A DNA stretch of 64,000 nucleotides, from positions 600,048-664,047 of the forward strand of contig NZ_ML137218.1 in the NCBI RefSeq assembly GCF_004015795.1. The letters are read 5' to 3'. Source of the DNA: Falsirhodobacter deserti (lineage in GTDB: Bacteria > Pseudomonadota > Alphaproteobacteria > Rhodobacterales > Rhodobacteraceae). The notes under the pieces were generated by a model. It was given only the letters and a program-made list of their open reading frames with translations. It made no database searches and had not been told where the DNA came from. Both the position numbers and the translations under genes were made by a program. This document shows positions 48,796 through 59,516 of the stretch, piece after piece (within the stretch, counting starts at the first letter, position 1; every line of letters begins with the position of its first letter).

Positions 48796-49558
48796 TTGCG
48801 GCAACACGAACACCGTCTTCTCCATTCATGACGGGGAGCGGTTTCACGGAACCTGGCGCATCTCCACCGATCATACGCGAACGGCGGATGAATACTTCGT
48901 CTGGCTGACCAGCCTGCTGCAGCTTGGCGGGGAAAAGCTGAATATCACTGCGGCGATCATCTCCTCCACCGCGCCGCGGGTCGTGTTCAACCTGCGCGTG
49001 CTGTGCAACCGTTACTTCGATTGCCGCCCGCTGGTGGTGGGCAAGCCGGAATGTGCGCTGCCTGTCGCCTCACGGGTGGATCAGGGCACCACCGTCGGCC
49101 CTGACCGGCTTGTGAACACGGTTGCGGGCTTTCACCGTCATGGCGGCGATCTGGTGATCGTGGATTTCGGCACGGCCACGACCTTCGACGTGGTGGATAC
49201 CGATGGCGCCTATATCGGCGGCGTCATCGCCCCCGGCGTCAACCTCAGCCTTGAGGCGCTGCACATGGCGGCTGCCGCCCTTCCACATGTGGATGTCAGC
49301 CGGCCAGCCAGTGCGATCGGCACAAATACGGTGGCCTGCATGCAGTCAGGCGTGTATTGGGGGTATATCGGCCTCGTGGAAGGCATCGTGCGGCAGATAC
49401 GGCTGGAGCGCGACCGTCCGCTCAAGGTCATTGCGACCGGCGGACTTGCCCCTTTGTTCAATCAGGGGTTCGACCTATTTGACACTGTGGAAGACGATCT
49501 GACCATGCAGGGTCTGGTCCTCATACACCAATACAACATGGAACAGGACAAGGCATGA
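48779..49558 (+). CDS. coaX: Type III pantothenate kinase
   Basis: A 259-residue kinase for the first step of coenzyme A synthesis, of the acetate/sugar kinase-Hsp70-actin fold. Phosphate loop [11 protein letters not shown] (about 5-15), pantothenate/dimer motif VGPDRLVNTVAG (about 105-116), and the catalytic Asp in IVDFGTATTFDVV (about 127-139), then GGVIAPGV. Type III kinases are insensitive to CoA feedback. It overlaps birA by 17 bp and rnj by ATGA, so the three are read together. Confidence 0.96.
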   Translation: MLLAIDCGNTNTVFSIHDGERFHGTWRISTDHTRTADEYFVWLTSLLQLGGEKLNITAAIISSTAPRVVFNLRVLCNRYFDCRPLVVGKPECALPVASRVDQGTTVGPDRLVNTVAGFHRHGGDLVIVDFGTATTFDVVDTDGAYIGGVIAPGVNLSLEALHMAAAALPHVDVSRPASAIGTNTVACMQSGVYWGYIGLVEGIVRQIRLERDRPLKVIATGGLAPLFNQGFDLFDTVEDDLTMQGLVLIHQYNMEQDKA

Positions 49559-51231
49559 CGAACGAGCGGCTGATCTACCTCCCTCTTGGCGGCGCAGGCG
49601 AGATCGGCATGAACTGCTATGTCTACGGCTATGGTGCGCCGGGGCGCGAACGGCTGATCGTGATCGATCTGGGCGTGACCTTCCCCGACATGGATACGAC
49701 GCCCGGCGTGGACCTGATCCTGCCCGACATCTCGTGGCTGGAAGCGCGTGCGGACCGGATCGAGGCGATCTTCATCACGCACGCCCATGAAGATCACATC
49801 GGCGCGCTGGCGCATCTTTGGCCCAAGCTGAACGCGCCCGTTTATGCCCGCCGCTTCACAGCGGCCATCGGGATGCACAAGCTGCAGGATGTCGGCCTGC
49901 CGCGCGATACGATCACGGTGGTCGAACCGCGTCCTGCCGTGGTGGAGGCAGGGCCCTTCAGCGTGCAGTTCGTGCCGATCAGCCATTCGGTTCCCGAAAG
50001 CTCGGCCCTTGTGATTGACACGCCTGCGGGGCGGGTGGTCCATTCGGGCGATTTCAAGCTGGATCCGGCCCCCGTCGTGGGCGAGCCGTGGGATCCCGCC
50101 ACGTTCGAGACCATCGCGACAGAGCGTCCGGTCAAGGCGCTGATGTGCGATTCCACCAACGTGTTCACGCTGCATCCGGGGCGTTCGGAAAGCACGCTGG
50201 CCGGCCCGCTGCGCGAGCTGATCCTGAACGCGCGCGGCATGGTTGTTGCCACGACTTTCGCGTCCAACGTGGCGCGGCTGAAAACGCTTGCCGACGCGGC
50301 CCATGCGTCTGGCCGGTCGATCTGCCTTCTGGGCCGCGCGATGCGCCGCATGGTGGCAACGGCGCAGGAAACCGGCATCCTGACGGACTTCCCGCCCACC
50401 ATCAGCCCCGAGCAGGTGCTGGAAATGCCGCGCGACAACGTGCTGCTGATCGTCACCGGCAGCCAGGGCGAACGCCGTGCGGCCACCGCGCAGCTTGCCC
50501 GTGGCAAGTATCTGGGGATCGAACTGAAAGAGGGCGACATGTTCCTCTTCTCCTCCCGCACGATTCCGGGGAACGAACGTGCCGTGGGCGGCATCATGAA
50601 CCAGCTTTCGGCCATGGGCGTGGTGCTGCAGGATGATGCGGGCGGGCTTTACCACGTGTCGGGTCACGCCAACCGGCCCGATCTGGTGGCCGTGCATTCG
50701 GTCGTGAAGCCGCAGATGATGATCCCGATGCATGGTGAACACCGCCACTTGCGCGAACATTCCCGGCTTGCGACGGAAGCGGGCATCCGCAGCGCTGTCG
50801 TGACCAACGGCATGGTCACCGACATCACTGGCAACACCCCCGTTCCGGTGGAGCGGGTGGAGCCGAAGCGCGTCTACCTTGACGGCTCCATGCTGATCGG
50901 TGCGTTCGACGGCGTGGTGCGCGACCGGATCCGGCTGGCGCTGAACGGGCATGTTCTTGTCACGCTGCTGCTGGATGAATCGGACGAGCTTCTGGGCGAA
51001 GTCTGGGTCGAGGTGATGGGCCTTGCAGCCAAGGGACGCAGCGGCGCGCCCTTCTCTGACACGCTGGAGCGGGAACTGACCGAGTATCTGGACGGTGCGG
51101 GTGCAAAGCTGCTGCGCGATGATGACCGTCTGGAAGAGGCGCTGCGCCGCATGGTCCGCCAGGTCGGGCAGGAAGAGATCGGCAAGAAGCCCGAGGTGAC
51201 GGTCGTCATCTCGCGCCTTCAGGACGAGTGA
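49555..51231 (+). CDS. rnj: Ribonuclease J
   Basis: A 558-residue metallo-beta-lactamase/beta-CASP ribonuclease with 5'-3' exonuclease and endonuclease activity, used in rRNA and mRNA maturation in alphaproteobacteria alongside RNase E. The zinc site HAHEDHIG is at 76-83, with further ligands in PISHSVPE (about 142) and HSGDFKLD (about 162-169); the beta-CASP part follows with TGSQGE (about 300-305), SSRTIPGNE and HVSGHANRPDL, and motif C in PMHGEHRHL. The C-terminal domain is present. The start overlaps coaX. A double terminator follows. Confidence 0.95.
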   Translation: MTNERLIYLPLGGAGEIGMNCYVYGYGAPGRERLIVIDLGVTFPDMDTTPGVDLILPDISWLEARADRIEAIFITHAHEDHIGALAHLWPKLNAPVYARRFTAAIGMHKLQDVGLPRDTITVVEPRPAVVEAGPFSVQFVPISHSVPESSALVIDTPAGRVVHSGDFKLDPAPVVGEPWDPATFETIATERPVKALMCDSTNVFTLHPGRSESTLAGPLRELILNARGMVVATTFASNVARLKTLADAAHASGRSICLLGRAMRRMVATAQETGILTDFPPTISPEQVLEMPRDNVLLIVTGSQGERRAATAQLARGKYLGIELKEGDMFLFSSRTIPGNERAVGGIMNQLSAMGVVLQDDAGGLYHVSGHANRPDLVAVHSVVKPQMMIPMHGEHRHLREHSRLATEAGIRSAVVTNGMVTDITGNTPVPVERVEPKRVYLDGSMLIGAFDGVVRDRIRLALNGHVLVTLLLDESDELLGEVWVEVMGLAAKGRSGAPFSDTLERELTEYLDGAGAKLLRDDDRLEEALRRMVRQVGQEEIGKKPEVTVVISRLQDE

Positions 51232-51236
51232 ATGAA

Positions 51237-51265
51237 AAGGCCGCCGGCTGATCGCCGGCGGCCTT
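51237..51265 (+). terminator. First hairpin after rnj
   Basis: Perfect 12-bp stem aaggccgccggc (51237-51248)/gccggcggcctt (51254-51265) with a 5-base loop, 6 nt after the rnj stop. The T-run after it is short, so it probably works with the second hairpin. Confidence 0.7.
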
Positions 51266-51271
51266 GATCGC

Positions 51272-51310
51272 AAAAAGAAACGGCGGCATCTTCATGCCGC
51301 CGTTTTTCTT
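51272..51310. terminator. Bidirectional terminator between rnj and the DEAD-box helicase gene
   Basis: Perfect 12-bp stem aaacggcggcat (51278-51289)/atgccgccgttt (51294-51305) with loop cttc, preceded by caaaaag and followed by ttcttat. A and T runs on both sides suit the two convergent genes. It touches the helicase stop codon. Confidence 0.85.
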
Positions 51311-52679
51311 ATTCTTCGTCGGTCGATTCTTCGACGCGCGGCGGCAGGGCGAAGCTGCGCAGCAGGAAGTCCGGCACGTGATCGCCCAGACCGACCACAG
51401 GGCCGTCCTTGGCGGGCGCTGCGGGGGCAGGGGCATCAACGGCGCGTTCTTCGCGGCGGCGGGACGACCGGTTACGGGGCGCACGGGGTGCAGGCTCGGC
51501 CACAGCTACAGGCTCCTCTGTCGGGGTGGGCTGCGCCGGCGTTTCCGCCTTGGGAATCGGCTGACCAACCAGCGATTCGATTGCCGCCACGTATTTTTCG
51601 TCGGACGGCGTGGCCAGGGTGAAGGCCTTGCCCTTGCGGCCCGCGCGACCGGTGCGGCCGATGCGGTGCACGTAATCTTCGGGATGGGTGGGCACGTCGA
51701 AGTTGAACACATGGCTGACGGAAGGCACATCAAGCCCGCGCGCTGCCACGTCCGAGGCGACAAGAAGCTGAAGCGAGCCTTCGCGGAATTCGTCAAGCGT
51801 GGCGGTCCGCTGCCGCTGGTCCAGATCGCCATGGATGGCGCCGGCGTTGAAACCATGCGACTTCAGCGACTTCGCCACCACGTCCACATCCATCTTGCGG
51901 TTGCAGAAGATGATGGCGTTGGTGCAGCTTTCGCCTTCCTTGCGGATCAGGTCACGCAGCACGTTGCGTTTTTCTGCAAAGCTGCGGTCCTTGCGCGACG
52001 GCGTGACCTGCACCAGTGCCTGTTCGATGTTGGTGGAGGTGGAGTTCTGGCGCGCCACTTCGATCTTCACCGCGTTCTGCAGGAAGGTGTTGGTGATCCG
52101 CTCGATCTCCGGTGCCATGGTGGCGGAATAGAAGAAGGTCTGGCGCGTAAAGGGCGTCAGGCTGAAGATCCGCTCGATATCCGGGATGAATCCCATGTCG
52201 AGCATGCGGTCAGCCTCGTCCACGACCATGATCTGAACGCCTTGCAGCAGCAGCTTGCCGCGTTCGAAATGGTCAAGCAGGCGGCCGGGCGTTGCGATCA
52301 GCACGTCCACGCCGCGGTCGATCAGCTTGTCCTGTTCGCCAAAAGATACGCCGCCGATCAGCAGCGCCTTCGTCAGCTTGGTATGCTTGGCATAGGTGTC
52401 GAAGTTTTCGGCCACCTGTGCGGCCAGTTCCCGCGTGGGGGCCAGAACCAGTGAACGGGGCATACGGGCGCGGGCGCGCCCCTTGCCCAGAAGCGTGATC
52501 ATCGGCAGCGTGAAGCTGGCGGTCTTGCCGGTGCCTGTCTGCGCGATGCCCAGCACGTCTTTGCCTTCCAGCGCATGCGGAATGGCTTGCGCCTGGATCG
52601 GCGTCGGCGTTTCATATCCCGCTTCCTGAACGGCTTTCAGCACGCGAGGATCAAGCGCGAGGTCGGAGAATTTCGTCAT
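51309..52679 (-). CDS. DEAD-box RNA helicase (RhlE-like)
   Basis: A 456-residue ATP-dependent RNA helicase. Q motif (PTPIQAQAIP, about 25-34), Walker A AQTGTGKT (about 44-51), PTRELAAQV, the DEAD box in VVDEADRML (about 153-161), SAT (about 188), the second RecA domain with IFCNRK, ARGLDVPSV and HRIGRTGRAGRKG (about 323-335). The C-terminal 80 residues are a Pro/Ala/Arg-rich tail with RNRSSRRRE, likely an RNA-binding extension. Such enzymes unwind rRNA and mRNA structures, often under cold stress. It has a hairpin in the leader 14 nt before the ATG (separate entry). Confidence 0.94.
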   Translation of the reverse strand: MTKFSDLALDPRVLKAVQEAGYETPTPIQAQAIPHALEGKDVLGIAQTGTGKTASFTLPMITLLGKGRARARMPRSLVLAPTRELAAQVAENFDTYAKHTKLTKALLIGGVSFGEQDKLIDRGVDVLIATPGRLLDHFERGKLLLQGVQIMVVDEADRMLDMGFIPDIERIFSLTPFTRQTFFYSATMAPEIERITNTFLQNAVKIEVARQNSTSTNIEQALVQVTPSRKDRSFAEKRNVLRDLIRKEGESCTNAIIFCNRKMDVDVVAKSLKSHGFNAGAIHGDLDQRQRTATLDEFREGSLQLLVASDVAARGLDVPSVSHVFNFDVPTHPEDYVHRIGRTGRAGRKGKAFTLATPSDEKYVAAIESLVGQPIPKAETPAQPTPTEEPVAVAEPAPRAPRNRSSRRREERAVDAPAPAAPAKDGPVVGLGDHVPDFLLRSFALPPRVEESTDEE

Positions 52680-52692
52680 CGGCGTCCTGTGA

Positions 52693-52711
52693 ATGCGGTA
52701 TCGGACCGCAT
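52693..52711 (-). promoter_or_regulatory. Leader hairpin just upstream of the helicase gene
   Basis: Perfect 7-bp inverted repeat atgcggt (52693-52699)/accgcat (52705-52711) with a 5-base loop, directly 5' of the likely ribosome binding site (AGGA in caggac) on the minus-strand mRNA. It could influence translation of the helicase or be its target; no direct evidence. Confidence 0.4.
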
Positions 52712-52830
52712 GGGGGGAAGGGACGCATCTACTTCCGGGCGTCCCGGCGTCGGCGGACCATTGCCGGTCCTGCCGAAGGGGTTAGCGCAATATGCGCAAA
52801 ACGTCAAGTTTGAGGCCGATAGCCCCGAAA

Positions 52831-54429
<1,599 letters not shown>

Positions 54430-54480
54430 GGGCGGCGGTTTACATCAGCGCGCGAGGCGCGTCCACTGGGGAGAAACGGA

Positions 54481-55260
54481 ATGGATCTTGGTATTCGCGG
54501 AAAACGGGCGCTTGTTTGCGCCGGTTCCAAGGGTCTTGGCCTTGGCTGCGCCGAGGCGCTGGCCGAAGCGGGTGTGGACCTGATCCTGAACGCGCGCGGG
54601 CAGGACGCGCTGGACCGGGCGGCAGAAGCCCTGCGCAGCCGCTTCGGCGTGGATGTGCAGACCGTTTCCGCCGATATCGCCACCGTGGAAGGCCAGCGCA
54701 AAGTGCTGGACGTTGCGGGAGATGTGGACATCCTGGTGAACAATGCGGGCGGCCCGCCCCCCGGCATCTGGTCCGACTGGGCGCGCGAGGATTTCCAGAA
54801 GGCGCTGGATGCCAACATGCTGGCGCCCATCGCGATGATGACGGCCATCATGCCGAAGATGATCGAAAAGGGCTGGGGCAGGGTGGTCAACATCACCTCG
54901 CAATCGGTGCGGGCACCGATCGCGCAGCTTGGCCTGTCGAATTCCGCACGGGCGGGGCTGACGGGCTATGTCGCGGGCACGGCGCGGCAGGTCGCACCGC
55001 ACGGGGTCATCGTGAACAACATCCTGCCGGGAACGCACGATACGGCGCGCGCCACATCGCTGGACAAGGGACGCGCCCAGCGTGAAGGTGTGGACGAGGC
55101 TGAGGCACGTCGCCGCAGCCAAGCCGAGATTCCCGCCCGCCGTTACGGCGATCCGCGCGATTTCGGCGCGGTCTGCGCCTTCCTGTGTTCGCAGCAGGCG
55201 CGGTTCATCGTGGGCCAGAACATCCTTGTGGACGGGGGCAACACCAACCTTACAATGTGA
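54481..55260 (+). CDS. SDR-fold oxidoreductase-like protein lacking the usual catalytic Tyr-Lys
   Basis: A 259-residue Rossmann-fold protein of the short-chain dehydrogenase superfamily (3-oxoacyl-ACP reductase-like). Nucleotide-binding region GSKGLGLGCAEALAE (about 15-29) in place of the usual TGxxxGxG, DIATVEGQ, VNNAGGPPPG (about 85-94) and NILPGTHDT. At the catalytic site, ITSQSV keeps the Ser, but where YxxxK is expected the sequence reads LGLSNSARAGLTG, so Tyr and Lys are replaced by Ser and Arg. This matches a known atypical 'BKR-like SDR-like' subgroup with imperfect tetrads. Whether it is an enzyme is open. It is divergent from prfC. Confidence 0.87.
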   Translation: MDLGIRGKRALVCAGSKGLGLGCAEALAEAGVDLILNARGQDALDRAAEALRSRFGVDVQTVSADIATVEGQRKVLDVAGDVDILVNNAGGPPPGIWSDWAREDFQKALDANMLAPIAMMTAIMPKMIEKGWGRVVNITSQSVRAPIAQLGLSNSARAGLTGYVAGTARQVAPHGVIVNNILPGTHDTARATSLDKGRAQREGVDEAEARRRSQAEIPARRYGDPRDFGAVCAFLCSQQARFIVGQNILVDGGNTNLTM

Positions 55261-55360
55261 TGATTGTGAACCCGACAGTTCGGAATCCCACTTTGAACCG
55301 GGCGAAAAAGATCATAGATAGGAAGAAACCTCCGCTTTCGCGGATGTAGGGAGTGGCAAG

Positions 55361-55579
55361 ATGCTCAACAATATCGGCCTTCCGGGCCTTCTTCTTATCG
55401 CGGTGATCGTTCTGGTGCTGTTCGGTCGCGGCAAGGTATCCTCGCTGATGGGCGAAGTCGGCAAAGGGATCACGGCCTTCAAGAAGGGCGTGAACGATGG
55501 CGACAAGGAAGACGACCAGCAGCGTGTGGACAAGGCACGGGACGTGACGCCCGAAGAGGCCGAGCGCAAGAACGTCTGA
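55361..55579 (+). CDS. tatA: Sec-independent protein translocase TatA
   Basis: A 72-residue subunit of the twin-arginine translocase that multimerises to let folded proteins cross the inner membrane. One N-terminal helix (about 4-20, [18 protein letters not shown]), the conserved FGRGK hinge and the amphipathic helix ([18 protein letters not shown]), then an acidic tail. It lies 101 bp after the SDR gene, in a gap likely to hold the tat promoter, and 3 bp before tatB. Confidence 0.95.
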   Translation: MLNNIGLPGLLLIAVIVLVLFGRGKVSSLMGEVGKGITAFKKGVNDGDKEDDQQRVDKARDVTPEEAERKNV

Positions 55580-55582
55580 TCC

Positions 55583-56095
55583 ATGTTCGACCTTGGATGG
55601 AGCGAGATTATCCTGATCGGGGCGATCGCGTTGATCGTGGTCGGCCCGAAGGATCTGCCTGAAATGTTCCGCCAGATCGGGCGGTTCACGTCCAAGGCCC
55701 GTTCCATGGCACGTGAATTTTCCAGTGCGATGGAAGATGCGGCCAAGGAAACCGGGGTGCACGATGTTGCCAGTGATCTGCGCAAGGCGGCGTCGCCCCG
55801 TGCGCTTGGTCTGGATGCGGTGAAATCCGCGGCCACCAAGTTCGAAAGCTGGGATCCGGTGAAGGGCGCGCGCAAGACGCCCCCGCCCTCGGTCGTGCAT
55901 GACGAAGAGGTGAGCCATTCCGCCGCCGCCGTCACTGCGCCCCTGCCTGCTGCCGAGTCGCTGAAACCTCCGCGCGAGGCTGCGCCGCAGGTGCGCCCGC
56001 GTCCCGAACCGCCCCGCCGCCGCAAGATCGAAAGCGCTTCGCCCGTTCGCAAGCCCGTCCCGCGCAAGCCCCTGCCCAAGAAGCACGACAAATGA
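55583..56095 (+). CDS. tatB: Sec-independent protein translocase TatB
   Basis: A 170-residue subunit that with TatC forms the receptor for twin-arginine signal peptides. The N-terminal [27 protein letters not shown], described here by its MFD start, the Glu in the helix and the GPKDLPE hinge, is diagnostic. An amphipathic helix follows ([19 protein letters not shown]) and then a long disordered Pro/Arg/Lys-rich tail. It overlaps tatC by ATGA. Confidence 0.95.
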   Translation: MFDLGWSEIILIGAIALIVVGPKDLPEMFRQIGRFTSKARSMAREFSSAMEDAAKETGVHDVASDLRKAASPRALGLDAVKSAATKFESWDPVKGARKTPPPSVVHDEEVSHSAAAVTAPLPAAESLKPPREAAPQVRPRPEPPRRRKIESASPVRKPVPRKPLPKKHDK

Positions 56096-56952
56096 CACGC
56101 GAGGACACGATCGAGGACAGCAGCGCCCCGCTGGTCGAGCATCTCAAGGAACTGCGCAGCCGCATCATCTGGTCGCTTGTCGCCTATGTGATCGCGGTTT
56201 GCGCGGTTTTCCCGTTCGCCCAGCAGGTGTTCAACTTCCTGTCCAATCCCGTTTGCAATGCGCTGGCGGATCGGGGGCAGGATTGCGACCTGATCATGAT
56301 CAAGCTTCAGGAAGGCTTCTTCATCTCGGTCAACATCTCGTTCTTCGGGGGCCTGTTGCTGGCTTTCCCGATCATTGGGTATCAGCTGTGGCGGTTCGTG
56401 GCGCCCGGGCTCTACAAGTCCGAGAAGTCTGCGTTCCTGCCGTTCCTGGCCGCATCCCCCGCGATGTTCTTTCTGGGCGCGTCGTTTAGCTATTTCATCG
56501 TGCTGCCGATGGCGTTCGACTTCTTCCTCAGCTTCCAGCAGGCGCAGCAGGCCCCTGTCCCAAGCGAGGTGGCCGAACAGGCGCTGCATGCCGGAATTGT
56601 GTTCCAGGGTTCGGCGCAGGAATACCTTGGCCTGACGATGAAGTTCATCCTTGCCTTCGGTCTGTGCTTCCAGCTTCCCGTGCTGCTCACGCTGATGGGG
56701 AAAGCGGGGCTGATCTCGGCCGATGCGCTTGCCTCGGTGCGCAAATACGCGGTTGTGGCGATCCTGCTGCTGGCGGCCTTCGCCACCCCGCCCGACATGA
56801 TGAGCCAGGTGATCCTGTTCTGCGCCATCTATCCGCTTTACGAGGTTTCGATCTTCCTGATCCGTCGCATTGAAAAGCGGCGCGAGGCCGAACTGCGGGC
56901 CGAGGGGCTTTGGTTCGAGGATGACGAGGTTGGGGACAGCGCGAAGAAATGA
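56092..56952 (+). CDS. tatC: Sec-independent protein translocase TatC
   Basis: A 286-residue polytopic subunit (six helices) that recognises the RR motif of Tat substrates. N-terminal signal-recognition segment [14 protein letters not shown] (about 10-23); the first cytoplasmic loop and helix 3 with [14 protein letters not shown]-like [13 protein letters not shown] (about 98-110); a periplasmic insert before helix 4 containing an [12 protein letters not shown] stretch; and the C-terminal [12 protein letters not shown]. It overlaps tatB at the start and the DUF815 gene at the end by ATGA. Confidence 0.96.
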   Translation: MTREDTIEDSSAPLVEHLKELRSRIIWSLVAYVIAVCAVFPFAQQVFNFLSNPVCNALADRGQDCDLIMIKLQEGFFISVNISFFGGLLLAFPIIGYQLWRFVAPGLYKSEKSAFLPFLAASPAMFFLGASFSYFIVLPMAFDFFLSFQQAQQAPVPSEVAEQALHAGIVFQGSAQEYLGLTMKFILAFGLCFQLPVLLTLMGKAGLISADALASVRKYAVVAILLLAAFATPPDMMSQVILFCAIYPLYEVSIFLIRRIEKRREAELRAEGLWFEDDEVGDSAKK

Positions 56953-57788
56953 CTGACACGATGATCCGCATCGCCGAGGCGCTGGAGCGTCTGGCACCCG
57001 TACCCGCTGCCGCCCCCGATCTGGATGCCGCCGATGCGTTCATCTGGCATACCGGCCCCGACAGGCTGGAACCTGTGGCGCGGGTTGCGCGGATCGACAT
57101 CGGCCTTCTGGTGGGGGTGGACCGTGCGCGTGACACGCTGCTTGAAAACACCCGTCATTTCGCCAAGGGCCTTCCGGCCAACAATGCGCTGCTGTGGGGC
57201 GCGCGGGGGATGGGAAAATCCTCTCTCGTGAAATCTATCCACGGCCAGATCCGCGCCGAAGGGCTGCCGCTGAAACTGGTGGAGCTTGCGCGTGAGGATC
57301 TGCCCAGCGTTCAGCGTCTTTTGTCGCATCTGCGTGCGTCTTCGCACAGGTTCGTGCTGTTTCTGGACGATCTGTCCTTCAGCCATGATGACCAGCACTA
57401 CAAGTCGCTGAAGGCGGTTCTGGATGGCGGGATCGAGGGGCGGCCCGACAATGTGGTGCTTTATGCCACATCGAACCGCCGCCACCTTATGCCCCGCGAC
57501 ATGATCGAGAACGAACGCTCCAGCGCGATCAGCCCGTCCGAGGCGGTGGAGGAGAAGGTTTCCCTGTCGGACCGCTTCGGGTTGTGGCTGGGCTTCCACC
57601 CTTGCTCGCAGGACGATTACCTTGCGATGATCCGCGGATACTGCGATCGCCACGGCATTTCCATTGACGACGCCACCCTTCGGGCCGAAGCGATCGAATG
57701 GCAGGCGACGCGCGGCTCCCGCTCGGGCCGCGTGGCGTGGCAGTTCTTCACTGACCTCGCCGCGCGGAAGGGCGTTGCGCTTTACTGA
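56949..57788 (+). CDS. DUF815 family AAA+ ATPase coupled to tatC
   Basis: A 279-residue P-loop ATPase of the DUF815 family. Walker [13 protein letters not shown] (about 78-89), Walker [11 protein letters not shown] (about 137-146), a sensor-like [12 protein letters not shown] (about 172-183) and a helical lid at the C-terminus ([12 protein letters not shown]). The family's biochemical role is not established. Its ATG overlaps the tatC stop, so it is the last gene of the tatABC operon. It converges on and overlaps by 7 bp the NlpD-like gene of the opposite strand. Confidence 0.9.
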   Translation: MTDTMIRIAEALERLAPVPAAAPDLDAADAFIWHTGPDRLEPVARVARIDIGLLVGVDRARDTLLENTRHFAKGLPANNALLWGARGMGKSSLVKSIHGQIRAEGLPLKLVELAREDLPSVQRLLSHLRASSHRFVLFLDDLSFSHDDQHYKSLKAVLDGGIEGRPDNVVLYATSNRRHLMPRDMIENERSSAISPSEAVEEKVSLSDRFGLWLGFHPCSQDDYLAMIRGYCDRHGISIDDATLRAEAIEWQATRGSRSGRVAWQFFTDLAARKGVALY

Positions 57789-58843
57789 AGGTAAGGCATC
57801 GGGTCGACGCTTTCGAACCCCTTGCGCACTTCGAAATGCAGGAAGGCCGGGTTGCCGGCCCGAACAGCGGCGATCTGCTGGCCGCGCGTGACGCTTGCCC
57901 CTTTCTGCATCGACACATTGTCGATCCCGGCGTAAACGGTCAGCGTGTTGTCCGCGTGGCGCAGCACAAGGATCGGCACCTGGTCGGTATCCTTGGTGAT
58001 GGCGGCGACGGTTCCGTCTGCGGCCGCCACAACCGCGCTGCCTGCGCTGGCACCGATGTCGATCCCCTCGTTCTTGCCCTTCTGATACGGGCGAATGACG
58101 CTGCCCGCAGCGGGCATCGCAAAACGCGCCGATGAAGTGGGGGCTTGCGGTGCGGGCGCCGCTTGTTCGGTTTGTGCGGCAGGGGCCTGCTGGGTGCTTG
58201 CCGGTTGCGCGGCCGGCGTTGCGGCGGGCGCGGGGTTGGCTGCCCCGACCGGGATCATCAGCACCTGGCCTTCGCGCAGCGACAGGTTCGCATCCAGCCC
58301 GTTCCATTCCGCCAGCGCCTTGGGCGAGACGTTGTAGGTTCTTGCGATGGAATACGCCGTCTCTCCCCGCTGGACGCGGTGGCGGGCGGGCTGTTCGGAA
58401 CTGGTGGATTGCGATGCGGGCGTGGCCGCAGGCGCGCTTTCGATCGCGCTGGATGCCAGCGGCGTCACGTCGATCGTGCCGGTCTGGATGCCGGTGGAAA
58501 CGGGCGCTGCCGGCTGCGGCGTATCCAGGCGCTGGGGCAGGGCGATCACTTCGCCGCCCCGCAGCACCGCATCGGGCGGGATGGCGTTGTACTGGGCGAT
58601 CTGCCCTGCATCGGCGCCGATGCGGCTGGCCAGCGAAGCCACCGTGTCGCCCCGCTGCGCCACCGCCACCTGATAGGTGGGATAGGTGATGACGCCGCGC
58701 GCATCGGGCTGCGGCCGCGCATCCGTCACGTTCACCGCAGCAGATCCGGTGTTCAGCCCCGACCGCATGTCCCAGTCCATGGGACCGTTGCAAGCTGCCA
58801 GCAGAACTGTCCCAGACAGTACGAAAGCCCCGCGCATGTTCAT
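57782..58843 (-). CDS. nlpD: NlpD-like lipoprotein with LysM repeats and degenerate LytM domain
   Basis: A 353-residue lipoprotein: signal peptide with lipobox LAAC (Cys about 18), a first LysM (about 60-105, VAQRGDTVASLASRIG), a second LysM (about 155-200, HRVQRGETAYSIARTYN), a Pro/Ala/Gln-rich linker and a C-terminal LytM/M23 domain. The zinc site is degenerate: NEGIDIG where active enzymes have HxGxD, and FLHFEVR where they have HLH. Like E. coli NlpD it should therefore activate an amidase (candidate at 11352) rather than cut peptidoglycan. The ATG at 58843 (GAGG 6 nt upstream) is preferred over one four codons earlier. It follows surE and pcm, the order known from E. coli. Confidence 0.9.
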   Translation of the reverse strand: MNMRGAFVLSGTVLLAACNGPMDWDMRSGLNTGSAAVNVTDARPQPDARGVITYPTYQVAVAQRGDTVASLASRIGADAGQIAQYNAIPPDAVLRGGEVIALPQRLDTPQPAAPVSTGIQTGTIDVTPLASSAIESAPAATPASQSTSSEQPARHRVQRGETAYSIARTYNVSPKALAEWNGLDANLSLREGQVLMIPVGAANPAPAATPAAQPASTQQAPAAQTEQAAPAPQAPTSSARFAMPAAGSVIRPYQKGKNEGIDIGASAGSAVVAAADGTVAAITKDTDQVPILVLRHADNTLTVYAGIDNVSMQKGASVTRGQQIAAVRAGNPAFLHFEVRKGFESVDPMPYLQ

Positions 58844-58862
58844 CGCCAACCTCATCCCTTAC

Positions 58863-59516
58863 CTATTCCGAAGCCATTCCCTCGACGAGGGGCACGAAAC
58901 GCACCGAGCGGAGTTCTTCATATTCGAACCCGTCATCGGTCCGTACGACCTTGATCAGCGTTTGCACGGTATCCGTCTGCCCGACGGGCACCACCATGAC
59001 CCCCCCCACCTTCAACTGCGCCATCAGCGGGCCCGGCGGATCTTCCGCCGCCGCCGTCACGAGGATGCGGTCGAAGGGGGCCTGATCGGGCAGGCCGTGG
59101 CTGCCATCGCCGGTAAAGGCGGTGATGTTGGAAAGGTCCAGCAGGCGGAAGATGTCCTCCGCCTCGCGGACAAGGCGGCGATGCCGGTCAATGGTGTAGA
59201 CCCGCCGTGCAAGCTGCGCCAGAACCGCCGCCTGATACCCTGATCCGGTGCCCACCTCCAGCACGCGGTCGCGCGGCTGGATCGACAGCGCCTGCGTCAT
59301 CAGCGCGACCACCGAAGGCTGGCTGATCGTCTGGCCGCAGGCGATGGGCAGCGGCGTATCCTCGTACGCGCGTTCGGCAAAAAGGCCTTTCACGAACGCA
59401 CCCCGGTCCACCCGTTCCATCGCCGTCAGCACGCGGCCATCGGTGATCCCGCGCGACCGCAGGGCGTAAAGGAACCGCATCTTGCGTTCGGCAATGGTAT
59501 CGCCGTCCTCTGTCAT
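58863..59516 (-). CDS. pcm: Protein-L-isoaspartate O-methyltransferase
   Basis: A 217-residue repair methyltransferase that methylates L-isoaspartyl residues of damaged proteins so they revert to aspartate. The SAM motif [14 protein letters not shown] (about 78-91) is followed by YTIDRHRRL (post-I acidic residue), [21 protein letters not shown] (motif II/III region) and MVVPVG. The N-terminal substrate region contains [18 protein letters not shown], recognised by its GQTISQP end (about 53-64). It overlaps surE by ATGA and lies 19 bp before the NlpD-like gene. Confidence 0.96.
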   Translation of the reverse strand: MTEDGDTIAERKMRFLYALRSRGITDGRVLTAMERVDRGAFVKGLFAERAYEDTPLPIACGQTISQPSVVALMTQALSIQPRDRVLEVGTGSGYQAAVLAQLARRVYTIDRHRRLVREAEDIFRLLDLSNITAFTGDGSHGLPDQAPFDRILVTAAAEDPPGPLMAQLKVGGVMVVPVGQTDTVQTLIKVVRTDDGFEYEELRSVRFVPLVEGMASE

